NCBI GenBank assembly: GCA_000469685.2
Contig: LS997563.1
Location: 43,331,151 to 43,395,150, forward strand
DNA length: 64,000 nucleotides
Direction: 5' to 3'
From: Haemonchus contortus
Taxonomy: Eukaryota > Nematoda > Chromadorea > Rhabditida > Trichostrongylidae
Shown here one piece after another: positions 46,441-60,600 of the stretch (position 1 is its first letter; every line of letters starts with the position of its first letter). The notes beneath the pieces were generated by a model, which did not search any database, was not told the DNA's origin, and saw only the letters and a program-made list of their open reading frames with translations. The position numbers and the translations under genes were made by a program.

Positions 46441-48488
46441 GTACCAACAACCACTCAACAACAACAAAGTTTGAAATATAGAAGGCAAATGCATGGCTTA
46501 TTCGGGGGAAAAGTCATTCTGTTCATATTTCATTTTGTTATTCGTACGCTACTTCAATTTCCAATTGCATGAGAATTCCAACTTTTTAATTCGCTCAAAT
46601 GGGAGTGTTGATTGTTTCACTTTCGTTTCCAGTAGATTGTTGTTGGATCCCAAGGCGATTCAGCCCATTTGAAGAAGAATGACGTTCCAACTGCCGGTAA
46701 GAAACAAACCTAAACAATTCCGAGTGAAAAATCTCGAAATTACTTATGAACACTGAACAAAAAGCATACCAGAAGGAACACATGCCTTATATTTGTGAAT
46801 GTAACTGCCATGGCTTTGCTGGGTAACTATAAAAACTCTTTCCAGTGTATGACTGGGACCGGAAAGTGAAAAATGGAGACCTAAAGATTACTAGTAAATG
46901 AGCACTCCAGCAGAAAAATTATTCAGAAACAAATGGGCACGGAAAGCAAGGTGAAGACTTTGGTCTACAGACGAACGTTCTGTCAGGTTTTTGAGAACAA
47001 AATACTAGTACTGAACTACTGCAAAAGATAGTAATAAACTGGAAAAGGGTATTCAAGAAAAAGTGAGTCTTTAATGCTGCAAACGTCCTTTGGAGTTGAT
47101 GCTTTTGAAAGCATTAGCATGAACAAATGCCGCCAAAAATGAACTAGGAATACAGTTTAGGCTATTATAATTGCCACTGTGTTCACAGTCAGAACGCTTC
47201 TTGACGGAATATTAATTTCAATTTCAGTCACATGTCGGAAGGACAGAGCCTCTCGAAAGACTGCTGAAAGAAATTGACAAAAGTGATAAAAAAGCTTCGA
47301 ATAGCATATACTCGTATTACTGACTCATTTACGGTTTGGCTATAATGAAGAAGGCTGAGTAAACGAAGAAGAACCCCATTGAAACAGGCGTTCATAACGC
47401 TAGCAAATTTCATTCCCTCGAGATCTGAAGTAGCACGAAAAAACATTACAAAAAACGTCAGAAAACTTGGAGGCAGTAGAAAGACTGTGAAGCTTAATGG
47501 CTCTGATCAGTACCGACTTGTAATGCGCCCATGGATTCGAGCTTCATTCTGATTGTATGCTCTAGGAAAAAAAACATGAGAGCAGAAATTTTGCGAGATC
47601 CATGTAAGATTCAGGAAACATTACATCTCCAAGTGCGTTTGAAGAGTTCTGGAGTTTTGCACTGGGATTTCGACATGCTCGCGAATGACTGGAGGGATTA
47701 TTCATAATCTACGCAATGTTCGACCGTATGAGAAGTTTACTCACTAGTTGATTATCGTTACTTCACATTTATGACGTGAAAAGCTCTTAGTCTTGTTTTT
47801 GTTTACGTATTATCTTCTTGTCGCCTTATGTTGCCTTTTCGTCAGGTCATGTCTCTTCTAATCTAATGCGCGTGGGCGGGACAACCAGAAAAGGCGTGAG
47901 TGCCTACAAATAAGCTCCAGTCTGCAAACTGCTGCAGAGGTTTCCATATGCTTGGGTAAGCCTTCCATGGGCTTTTCCCCACTGATCTCAGGCCGAATAC
48001 TATTTTCTACGTTCAAGTGTTAGAAATAGTCGATGATGATGTTCTAGCATAGTGAACGAGATGGCACCATCTGACCCATTTTCAGTGGAAAAAACTGATG
48101 ATAGGCTTTTCAAATGAAGTGATCTCGTCTTCCAAATACTTACTGCACTACGAGAAAGAAGCACATGCCTTCCAATATTTATCTATTTACGTATTTGACA
48201 AGGAGATCCAATACGAGAACCTTTTACACACAGAAAATACACATTTTTTGATGCAACACGTACTATATGAACAGGAGAATCGTAGCTGTACAGAACTTCA
48301 CAGAAAATTGTAAATCGCGAGAAAAAAACGGTTGTTCTATCAAAAGCGAGACAGTTGTACTGTATGAATGAGAATGAGTACTGAGAGAGAAACGTAATGG
48401 AGCAAAGAATATCATTATCGTGAGAAACAACGTATTGTTATGATTTTTACTCGTAGGAAAAGTGGAAAAACATCCCCCTCCAGGCAAT

Positions 48489-48602
48489 TTAGGAAGATTT
48501 GTTGGTAGTCCGAGTGACTTGTGATGTTCCATCACAGAATTTCGTCTTGTACAGCACATTTGCATGATTGAACATGCCTTCTTTCAATGACACAATGATG
48601 AA
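48489..48602 (-). CDS. smc-2: smc-2 last exon with stop codon
   Basis: The acceptor CTTATTTGCAG is followed by [20 protein letters not shown] and [17 protein letters not shown], then TAA at 48491-48489. [22 protein letters not shown] is the invariant end of the SMC2 head. It is joined in phase 0 to TTSQ of the exon at 51030 across a 2.4-kb intron. Confidence 0.92.
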   Translation of the reverse strand, partial: FIIVSLKEGMFNHANVLYKTKFCDGTSQVTRTTNKSS

Positions 48603-51600
48603 CTGCAAATAAGATTGGTAGAAAAAAAAGAAATGGAGAAAAATGAACTGAGGAAGTTCCTAGAAAGGTTCAATACGAGCTTTTGCAAGATTTGCCTAGG
48701 TTTCGTTATGAAAAATGATGTTGGAAATACTTAGTAACAGATTATTTCTGATTCGCACTTCATAGAGGATGAAATGGCTGATGAATCTCATAATTCACCT
48801 TTTTGATAAAAGGGGGTTGATGCGTGAATAGTAAATTGGGGGACAAACGAGCTATTCAGTATGGTATCCCTTGTAGGCCTCCCAGTACAGTACACCGCTG
48901 ATCATAGCCCTTCACCAATGTATCTGTTCTTGGGACCAGACCATCTTGAAAGAGTAACCGAAGGATTAGTTGCACAAAAATCGGCTGTGGAATCGTGACT
49001 AAATCTCTGTCCTAGACTGAACTCGAACCTGCAACTATGCTTCAGTAACACACCATATATTTCTATCTATTTACTCATTTACTTCAGATTGAGTTTAGAA
49101 ACGTTCAATTCAGAGGCAACCAGTCGGCCCTTTTATTTGTTTTCTGTGGAAAGTTTAAAACCTTTCAAACCACAAAATCTAGACTGGGTGATGAAGTAAA
49201 AACAAATATAGAAAAATAATAATACTATAAAAATATGAAAAAATGTTCATAATTTTTCATAATATTATACTGACATAATTTTATGAAAAATAACATAAAT
49301 ATTCTGGGAAAACGCAATTTTTAATTCAAAATGACAACTACTTGATCATCAGGATAGCACTCTGCTCTATAAAGTCAAGGGTATCAATTAAGTAAAAAAG
49401 GCAGGAAATTTTTAATGATACTTCACCGTTGCCCTACACCGCCTACGCGACGGGCACTACTCCATTTCCATTTCATACTTCCATTCATCAGGCAGTCTCC
49501 CCCGCGAAGCCCCCGCTAAGCAATTTATAAAGCCCGAAGATAACATTAGAAATGTACTAAAAATATTTCGTACGAGGAGAGGCTTCTTTCAAATAAAGGC
49601 ATTACCAATCTATCAGAAAAATGGGAAAGGGTCGTGAAAGGTGCAAAGTAAATAAAATCACACTAAAAACTTCAAAGCTAGGTGATCCTAATTGATAAAC
49701 AATCTTAATGACCAATAGTAATCAAATATATCTAGCAATGAGACACGATTTTAGATCCCTCAATTAGCAACTCAACCAATAATTCAAAGTGGTACAGTTG
49801 AGAGGAAACCTGCTCAGAAAGATAAAAATGCGGATCGACCTCTTTTACTCTTCGATTCTGATAACTTACACCAATACCTTTCAAAACTTTTCAAATGTTT
49901 TCAAAATTTGAACTAGAGAGTTTATACATGGCGGAATCAGCTGGTATCAATTATCGCTGCTGTTTCGACCAATACTCCAAAATGGAGCGATTTAGGTAAG
50001 TTGACGGGACTACGAAAAATATTCATTTTCAGAAAATTCGCCCACAGTTATCAATCAGTAACAGCAGTCGCGTATGCATTTCAGATGAATGGTTGCCGCA
50101 CAAATCTTCCCTGCCTCTACTGTCTCATCTAGCCGATCAATAGTACCCTTCGAAAATATTTGAATTTTATATTAAACAGTTGAGTGATATGAGCATTTCT
50201 ACCTGGAGCCGTCAATCCCGATAATTCTTTAAAAATTCATTTAAACCTAAATTACCAGCCCCTTACTTGCGACTACAAATTGTGACACTCCATAATAGGC
50301 CTTCACACATGCCCTTCAGCATATGCTGCTGCCCTGCCGCAGCTTGGACGTAAACTTGTAAACACTAGGCTCTTCTGAAGCAGACACCCTTAGGGAATGC
50401 CCAAATCATCACTTCCCAAGGCTGCCGGCTGCTTTTCAGAGCTTACATCGCTGCCTACAAATCTCCTCTTGCTGGTACACATAAGACTTCTCTGCCATCA
50501 GAATACTTTTTGAGTAGGATGCCTATAGAAACAAATTCTATCACGAATTTTATGCTCATTCGGGTTTTACAGCTACACTCAGCCATAACCAACTGGTAAT
50601 GATACGCAACCTTGAAGGGAGACATCAACTCGATCCTAATTATTAGACAAGGACGATAGAGCCTTTCAGCCCAACTGTTTCGATATCATTCTTTTTTTGA
50701 TCAACTCAGTTTCGGATGCGCCACGCATTGAATTTCCATTCATAATCGTGAAGGACCATTTGAATATGTATCTGACCTATTCGTTGGATAGAGGCGGCTA
50801 TCCCATGTGCAGGTCAGGTCAGTGTTTTTATGTCCCTAGAGTAGTTTTGCACCAATTATTCGATCCCTCCATCCGAGATTACTTTCCTGGACGAGTGTTA
50901 TCTCGGGCTTCGATCTCCGTGCCTCGCCTGTGATTCCGAGCCACTTTGCATTACTCCACGTCCGCATAAAGACGCCCAGTGCAAATTCTAGCAGGACGCT
51001 TAGCAAAAGAAACAGAAATTGTTGATTACCTGGCTAGTTGTGAAGTGTTTTTTGATCATGTGGCCAATGTTCTGAGTATGCGATAGATCCAAAGCTGCAT
51101 CAACCTCATCCAAGATATAAATTGGAGCTGGTCTGAATTTCAGCATGGCCAACACCAACGACAAAGCTACCAGTGAACGTTGCCCTGAAAAAACGTCAAA
51201 TGATCTTGGTAACAAATTGTCCTGCGCCGTCAAGAAAGCTATACTGGGCTGCTTGACATGTATGGATTTATGCCATTCCGCTAGCCATTCTCCTTCCTAA
51301 GCCAATCGGATCGGAATGGCAGAAGGTACTGGCTTGGGAGGGCTTCCTCATGCATATAGTTTTCATTTAAATGTGACAAACTAGTTTTTCTTTGCATCTC
51401 CACCCTCCTGTTTCCTCAACTCTCTCTACCCACTTCAGATACTTCTGAATAGGCAAATGTCGTTTACAAGTACATTCTCAGAACAGCATTATGAAATAAC
51501 ATCCAAGTACTCGATACCCTCAAATAGATTGTGCTATTCACCTCCTGGTAGGCAGTTACTTAACCTAATCCACTTGCACAAGCCAATCTCCCATTATTTT

Positions 51601-54600
51601 CCACTCCCTTACCTCCAGATAGTTCTTGAAGCGATTCCTTCCATTTGCCATTGAAAGCCACCTTCACTTCAAGTCCCTGCTCAACCGTTTTTCCAGCTGG
51701 TGGTTCGACTTTAGCCGAAGCACCGGGTAGCAGTGTTGAGAAGATATTACCGAAATCCTTGAAAAAATTTAATTTGAATCAAAAAGTGCTTCAACTCAAC
51801 AGGCTCTTACCCGATTCACTTGAGCATGAGCCTTGTGAATTTCTTGGGTTTTCTTGATATCCAGCAGAGCTATCGTGTCCAACAACTTCTTTTTATCGAT
51901 AGCTATTTGTTCCTTCTTCTGCTTTAGCCCGAGTACCTGTGAAACAGTTCGATGCAATTTGTTCTTAAGAAAATCAAATTTTGAAAAGAAATTCACTTGC
52001 TCCTCCACTTGTGACAGTACTCCCATGGCTCTAGTGTTCAGATTTTTGCCCAATTCATTTTTTCGAGCTTTCATATCTGCGATTTCCTTCGAGGCTTTCT
52101 CTTGTGTGTATCTGAAGTAGTGAAATTTTAGCCGCTTTTTTTGCTTCCTTGCGACCACCTCATATCTCATTTCAATGTATTAGTTCGCTCTTCGATTAGA
52201 ACAAAAGTCAGGCAGGGCTGAGAACCACGGATCCATAACGCAATCCACTAGCGATACGATCGTGTTTTTCCGCACCCCATGGGTGGGGAATTTGTCATTA
52301 GGTTTCTTTTTATGTTAGACCTAGCTCATTTGGACCAAGCCCACTGTGCATTCAAAGGACACGACGATTCTAAGTGGGATCGGATACATGGTGGCCCCGA
52401 ATTGATTAGATAAGTGAGATCAAATGACTGCACTTTTTGGATTCACGGAGTAAACACTATTCTCTCTCAGAACAACAAATATCGCAACTCATAACAAGAC
52501 TTTCGACTCGACTTCGACTACCGTCCAACACAGAAAGAAACCCCCACTACCCCAACCCCGCAATAGTAAAAATACCGTTATTCTTCCTGGAATGAAATGA
52601 ACAGAAAGCAAGTTCTGGCTACTAGTTTACCTTATCAGTAACTGAAGAACATTTACATTCAATCTCTCCTCATGGAAGAGTTCTGCAGCCTTAAGCTGTC
52701 ATATTGTCCACAGTTACATATGACAGGTTTGGCTGTCCCGACTATTATGACAAGCATCGTAGTCATATGTTGCTAGGACTGCTTCAGGCTAGTACCGAAG
52801 CAGTACCATTCAGCGGTACGATAAAGTTTAATTTAAATGCTATTCTGGAATAATAAAGCCATTTATTCAAACCGTTGAGCTTTAATGGCTTTCAGACTTC
52901 AAACCAGGTAGTAATCTAATTAACCTTTCTCTAAAAGTGTACGGGTACACCACAGAAACAAGCCCATCTGATCACATTCGATCCAGAAATTGGCGTATAC
53001 TTCGATACGCTTCTTTGGTTTTACCTCGTTTCATGAACCCGACACAACTTAATTTCAGCGCTCGCTGTTCCAGGAAATGGGGACGCCGAAATGAGAAGAG
53101 CAGTAAAGGCAACCACTCCTTAGATCTTGCACTCCTCACTCTCGCCTAGACGAAGTAGCGGAATCTACCCCTGTAGGAATCAATCACCATCCAAACCTTA
53201 TTTATGGATAGCATGTCACAAGCTACGTATCTGTCATGAAATTCCAATTGTTATGCATAATCAAAAAATATCCCAATAAACATCCAGCAACGAATGAGCA
53301 ATTGTCGTGGAGCGACAGCTCAATTAGGCTTCCCATAATTCAAGTTGCGCTTGTTAAAATATGACTTTCAGGCTTTTTCGAAAACATCCACACCAAACAA
53401 ATAAAAACCGGGAATGCCTGAAGGGGAAATGGTGAAAGGAAAAAAGGAGGAAAAGATCATTGAATTCCTCATCCTCGATGAATCCCCTCCCTTCCTCATC
53501 ACCCAGCCATGATAGTTCCTTCCTTTCTGTGCAAGATATGGGCGTTCCCAACCAAAATTTAATTTGGCCAAAACTGAAATGCAGATGATAGCCCACCCAG
53601 TAAAGTCGTATTCTGTTCCTTTCTTTCCAAAATGAGATTTCTCATCAGATATCCATGGATGAGCTTTAGCTTTGTGATGAGCCTGTAAAATCAGAATAGG
53701 AAATGGAAATTCAAATGAAATAAGTACCATAATAAAAACAAGTTCATGTAAACTTTCAACAGAGAAACAAACCATTTTCTTATACGAAACAGCATCCTCT
53801 TTTGCTTTTTCTATATCCGTTTCTAGCGAAGCTTGTTTTGACTTCTGAAAAAATCCACATTTCTCATGATTCCTCTGAGACCAATCGTCCATCAATAAAC
53901 TGACCAGCTTGACAATCCTTTTGTTTGTCACGTCCACTTTGTCTTGATGTACTTTGATGTCCTTGTCAAACTCTCGGAGCTCTTTTTCAAACTTCTTTAG
54001 AGTGGCCTTTGCGGCTTCATGTGCTTGCTGTAAGATTTTCAACTCATCTCAATTTTTCCAAAATAATCCGTTCTTAAACAATCTCGTTTACTTCAAAATG
54101 CTACATTTCATAGAACCTAAGAAAGAACCTAAGAACCCGCTGAAATACTGGCAATTTCATAGTTACTTCGAAACTAGCTATTGGAACTTAAGCATCTCCT
54201 AAAACTCCTCCAAAGCCCGTAGAAACCTCATAAAATATGAAATCCTGATCAAGATCTGAGATCTCGGATAGGAAAGATTTGAGTTTAAGTTCATTTCTCC
54301 CCTTCCCCCTCCAGTCCTTCGAAGTTAACTGTGAAGGACAGGGCAGTTGAAATTTTATGAGATTCTCCGTACTCAAAACTACGTCGTGGAGTTCCAAGAG
54401 GGCATCCTTTTTTCATTCAAATTGATGACCGCATTTCTTCCGGAAGGGCACTGTTATTTTGCCCTTTCACTGCCACTATCTGAAAGTTGGAGTTGGGCCA
54501 TCATTAGTGGAAAGCACTACACTCTAAAAATAGCTAACAAGACAGCAGGGAATCGGCTGAGGGCACCGAAAAGTTACAACCCAAGCTTCGAAAACCCAAC

Positions 54601-57600
54601 AGTTTTGCCCATACAGCCTCCTCCTTCCCAATGCATCTATTCTGCATTTTAACTTGCCAGTCAAAAAGAATAACCTCCCTCCGATTCCGCTTAACCCTGC
54701 TAGACAAACGTATCTTTTGCTTCTGCAGGCTTTATTTGTACCGACTTTACCATGACAAGCGAAGGTAGAATGTACGCGCAACTCGTCCCTCGGAAGTAAG
54801 CCATTTCTATCTGACCAGGTCCTTACTCTTGCCGGGAATACAGTTTTACCATACAGAGCAGTGGGTCTACATTTAGAACTGGGATATTTCTCTAACTAAA
54901 AAAGGCTCCAACAGGATTCTTGAATTGAGCGTTGACAGCAGTCTTACCAAAAAAAGACTGCGTTCTAGTGCAACAGCTGTAGGCCGCCATATAAACAACA
55001 TAATCTCCCTTGGGTAAATATGCCGTTTGCCATCCATCATATGGGCCATTGATAGGATGGAAACAAAGAATGGCTTTGGAAGTTTCTTCGCAACTTCCTT
55101 TGAAAGTAACATCAGCACGATCAACTCAGAAGTAAGATACTACCAGTTTTTAGCAACATTATGAGGGATGCGGATACTTCCGAAGCAGCGAAAACACCCT
55201 ACATGAAAGGCACCCATCAAAACCGTATACAAAGTTGAAGAATGTTTTCTATGAAACCTCTGAGGGATATTGTAATACCGTACCGCCTCATTTTTTTGAG
55301 AACATAGAAATTCAATTTAGGTTATGCTACCAATTTAGGTTATGTATGTACGTTTGTGACTATCACAAACGACATTTCAACATTACAAAGCCTCCATGAA
55401 ACGTTTTGTAGCTAACATTTAGTAATTGTCCGAGTCGTGAATTTGTTATTTACAGAAAGACAACATTACTCTGCGCGACTAATCAAAAATTTCTCTCGAA
55501 CGCTTGAGAGAATTTTCTTTCCTCAAAGGAAGGGCTGAAGAAAGGTTCGAAAAACCTGCCCATACCAAATAATTACTATACGTTTTTCATAGAACTCCAT
55601 AATAAGCAATTAACACGAGAAAAATTACCACAAAATTGTAAATATGTCAAAAAATTTCAGAATTCCTAACAAATTTTCGGAAATTTTATGTAATTGAACC
55701 CCTACCTCAGCCACTTTCCTTCGCTCCTCGATAGCCGCTATTCGGTCATGAAATTCATCAACTCGACTTTTCGACGACAACAACGCTTCTTCTTCTTTTG
55801 CAATCTGCTCTTTCATCGTTGCCAAAGTACCTCTGAAACAATGTAGTGAAGAGCTAGTCCTCAAGAAATTCAAAAAAGGCATACCGGGTGCTGGTCAGCG
55901 AATCGCTAAGCTTTTCAAAATCACGTTTTGCTTGTTCCAAACGCTTTTCAGCTGCATCTGACTCTTTTTGAGCAGTTCTTTTGGCCTTTTCCTAAACGAA
56001 AATAAATTTTGCAATAACACAGTATCTTTTACAGTTGAATCCAGCTCCCTCCACTAGCCATGTCGTTTTCTTTTTGCAGCGATACATGGAAAATTTTATT
56101 ATTTACTTTTCTCCAGCCTGAAAACTCCCCCTCTCTGGCTTATTCACACGACTACTGCAATGATGTAATCTGTGCTCCACTATGGAGTGCTCATGCAATT
56201 CTAGCCTCTATGTACATTCTGAGCGTCTCAATGTTTGCTTATGTATAGTAATCATCTAAATGTCCTGAGACGTTAGCCAATCTTACTTCGTCCAGCTCTC
56301 CAATCTCCAATACAACCCTCACTCTTCTCTCAAGCACCCTTTACACTGATGCCTGATTGCGTGCATTGTGAAGAGGCTTCTACTGGGAACGAGGTCTTCA
56401 AATTCTCAGAAGATCAAAAAAATTATGGAATTATCAAGCTAAATAAATCCATAAATATCTTTCGAACTAATTCTTGTCTATATTATATATTTATCGTTTT
56501 TTTCAACGGAAATCATAAAACTCTTCCCAATCCTACAAAATTAGCTAGTGTAGGTAAGAAAATTCAAGGCCCACTCAAAGTTGGCACGGCTTGTTGGAGC
56601 TTTTAGACTGCTTTTCCTAAAGCAATCATAGTTTCATATAATACGAATAAGGAAATCCTAGAAATTCTGGAAATAAAATTATTACTAATCACAAGGTAGC
56701 CCAACAGTTACCACCCGAGGTAGCCCAACAGTTACCTACCCAAGATAAAGCACCTTCCCGGAGCTACTTCACTCACTGCCCATTGTGAACCTCTATTCGC
56801 CACATTGATGACAAGGAGGAAATGAGGTTTCGCCGCAACCCTTTATTGTTCCACAAGTCACTCGGCTTTGGTTTACGCTTTAGCTATGAAGGAAAAAATC
56901 GAAATACCCAATTCTTCCCAAAAGCACATCCTTGAAAGGATCAGACCGAACGATAGCGTATTACTGTTTTAGATCCTGAGGAGGACATGAAAATTTGGCT
57001 CTACGAATAGTGAACGCTTCAAACAAACACATTTGCTGCCCAGCGTCTGATTCCAACAACAACAAACAACCACTTCAATCTGCCTGAAATCTTCCTTTTC
57101 GTCATTCAGAGCTCGGAGACGCCGACAAATCGTTATAGTCTCGGAGCAGAAGTAAACTATGACCATTTTTTTTGCCAGCATCGAATTCCGTTTAATCCAT
57201 GACTTCGCCTTTCGAAGATCAGTTCTCTGGGATTGTTTTTCATAAATGTGAATCAATACCAATTCGACCGTGAAACATCTCATAAAGCGGCCGGGAGGGG
57301 AAAGAAGACAGATGGTGCATACGCACTTAGAAATGCCAAGCGTGATGAACAGGAGATGTGAAACATTGACTGAGGAGAGGAAACCAGGGAAAACGGACAA
57401 AATTACTACGATATGACGTGCTTTAGAGGCTAAGGATAGCGACTAGTGGATATGTACAGTTGGTCTTGCATTTAAATTTTAGTAATCACTAGAAATATAG
57501 ACATATATATGAGTGAAACCAAGTTTCGGGAGAGGGAGGGGGAGGTTCAGGTTAGGGCCACGGAGCGCATACCACTTCCAGTACCATAGCTCGAGAATCA

Positions 57601-60600
57601 AAACTCGGCTCCGTAGCCGGGTAGGTTAAGGTCGATTAAACTTACCATTTGGGATCGGTTAACTGCCACCAATTTCATTTGGAAGGATGGAAGCATGGGC
57701 TTGTACATTGAAAGGCTAGGTAGGTAGATCTTAGACGCATTCAAATGCGACTACGATGTTGAAAGAAGTCGTATGCGGAGTGCATCCCGAAATGGGATCA
57801 TCTCCAAAATCTTATTCTTTTCTATCCTTTCTAGTCACTACAAATTGATACATATGGACCAAAGTACTTAATCAATGCTGGGCATCAATTACATTTTTCG
57901 ATCTGGGCACCTGATATCAAAAGAAAATTAACTTCTAACGAAACGAAACCCGAATGCTTGACGTATTCAAAAAAGGATTAATAACCAGCCACGAACGTTT
58001 TTTCTTCTCAACCCACGCCTAAGACAACTACCAGTACGTCCAAGGGTTTACTAAAATCATACAAAATAATTTATACCACAAATTAACGGCAACAATTATA
58101 TCCTCAAATTCATAAATGGCAAAATCAATGTTGATAACGACGCCTTTCGTCAACAATCCAGAATTAAACCTTGAAACAGCGTATTTGTTCTTCAAGCAAT
58201 TCTGCTTCTTTTCTGGCAAAACATTTGCATTTAAAAAGCAAGTGCTGATGGCACATGGTGCAATTGTAAGGCACTATTTACTCATTACGACATCACACCT
58301 CAGTCTGAGCTGAATTCTTCTCGAGATTTAGTCAGGGAAGTGGAGAGGTGAGGTTTAGAGAGAAAACTTGGATATTGGCTTGAATTCTTAAGGTAGTTCC
58401 ACCTACCTATCACTACCGTCTATCGCCATACTCAGTGATACCGTGATACCCAATACTCTTTGATACAAGCTTCAAATCTTATTTGATTACAGGAGTTCGC
58501 CTGGAGTAGTATGAACCGTTGAGCCCACGATGATACTATCCGTTAAGGGAAAGGGGGAGGGAATGTAACTCAGTGCCCTGGAGGGGCTAAGGTTCATGGA
58601 ATTAGGACCAATTTCTTGAATTCTAGATAATGTGATAATTATCTCAAGCGGCTCAAAACATTTTCAGGGCACAGTACTCAGCTTCAAGGGGCTTTAGCAG
58701 TGGACCCTTGACAGGACCGTCAAAGGCTCCCAAACCTACTCGGAAACAGTGTACAGTTCAACTGAAATGAGCCCAGTGGAATCCGTCCCCGACAACAAAG
58801 CTCGAGGACAATCAAGCCACAGTATCAAAGTAAAAATATCGCTAATTTTGGAATCGCGAGAAATCTCACGGTCCCGTCAGGGGACAAAACACTATGTTGA
58901 TGCCGAGACCCATAACTAATTAGATGTTGACTAGTTTTTGCTTCATATTTTCAATTTTTTTGTTTTCACTATAGCATTCACCATTCCAAAGATTTCCTAC
59001 CGTATAAAAAAGTTTGATCCAAGCTATTAGAGCGGCAACTGAGCTACTGCGGATATTTTAAGAAAACATTTTTTTGCAAAGAATTACTCATAAAGCTTTA
59101 TATCGATAATAAAACGCTGTTTCTGTGATTTGGGAGTGTAGAGCCCATCGATAACCACTTCCCAGGCGACTTTCCAGAAGTATATATCGAATTGGAATTG
59201 ACAAATGATCTTTCACCATTTCCAAAATCAGAGAGTTCAAAAACTCCCTACACCACACCCGAAAGACACTCCAGGAAGGCTAGAGGACACCCACGAAGAT
59301 TATTTTCTCAGCCATCAAATAGCCAGACACAGTGGCTCGGTGTAACACTACATATGTTCCTCCCTTTTGTTTAACTATGCCACCAGCTTCTACGAATGTG
59401 CTCGAAACTCTAATAAATGAAAAGTGGGCATGACGTAGAGCAGCTGCAAACTCTTCCTTTCCCACTGCCATCTCCTCTTCAATAAGCGTCTTTCTTGCTA
59501 GACATCAGACATAAAGGAAAGACGGAAAAGCGCACTTCCCCTGCACTCCTGTGCTTATTCGTTTCCTTGAGAATAATGCACTCTGCAATTCTCGAGGGTC
59601 CAAGGTCCTCACCTACTCCCGCTAACAAAGACGACCTATTACGAGTTGCCCAGACAGAAGTATAAGCTGTATATCCTCTGAATTTCTATGGTTATATCTG
59701 CGTCATTCCTTCGGCAAAAAACGCCATTTTTTCCTCTTCGATGAGAAATTGTTATCGCCTTTGCCCGTATTCACAGCGAACAACAACAGCTCTAATTCCC
59801 TTCCATTTTGATTAAGCGATATTTCAGGATTGCAATTACTGAACAAGCTCTTGCACTAGCAAATTGGAGTCGAACTCTTCTATTATTGAGAAAAAACTGA
59901 TGTTCAACCGCCGTCAATCATATCTTCCAGAAGATAATAACGAGGGACGTGAATGGAGGGTTCCAGTTGAAATCCCATGCGACCAGCTAATCTGTGATGC
60001 CAAGCCGCAACCTCTCAGTGAATGACCGCCCAGAATCTGGAGTCGGATATGGGAGATAGGCAGTTGAATCGGTTTTGTGTTATCTGTTCGTCACACACGG
60101 CATGGTTCAGTTCCCTTATATCGCAGTTCTATCATTCTTCATACAGTTCGATCGATACGCGATGATTAGTTTTAGCATGATCCTGCTGCTTTGCTTTTGT
60201 ATTTCTTACTTGCTCCAACGCCTTCTGCTTCAATCGGCTACATTCCTTCGCGTGCGACGTCGCTTTTGTCGTGAGGCGACAATCTCGATTGAATCGCACC
60301 ACACACGTCGGATACCCTTTCCATATCCTATCGAGAATTCACCTTTTCCAAAGAGAAAGGTCTCGTTGCAATACGTTCCTTCTGCGTTTGGTTCCTTGAA
60401 GCTGGAGCTCCACGCCGCCTTAGTAAAGGCCTCGGTACCAGCTATCACTCTCATTCTCGGTAGAATCCCTACCTCCTGAACCGACAATGTCCTACTGTTT
60501 ATACTTATTCACCATTCCGCAACAGTAGGGAGGCGATGAAACTCGCCCATTTTCCAGCATTCGAGCATTTCTCGAAGAAGCAACGATATTCTGGATTCAT

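Larger units (their letters stand above)
45590..48602. repeat. Proximal unit of the direct duplication (unit II)
   Basis: This is the copy still attached to SMC2. Its right end is the intact last exon of that gene and its left end meets the exon relic of unit I. The order of all shared blocks is the same as in unit I. Divergence is high (many indels), so the duplication is old. Confidence 0.83.

Noticed and set aside
60075..60479. 134-codon hydrophobic + strand frame
   Set aside because: It lies antisense to an SMC2 exon and intron and shows no family motif, signal or splice context.
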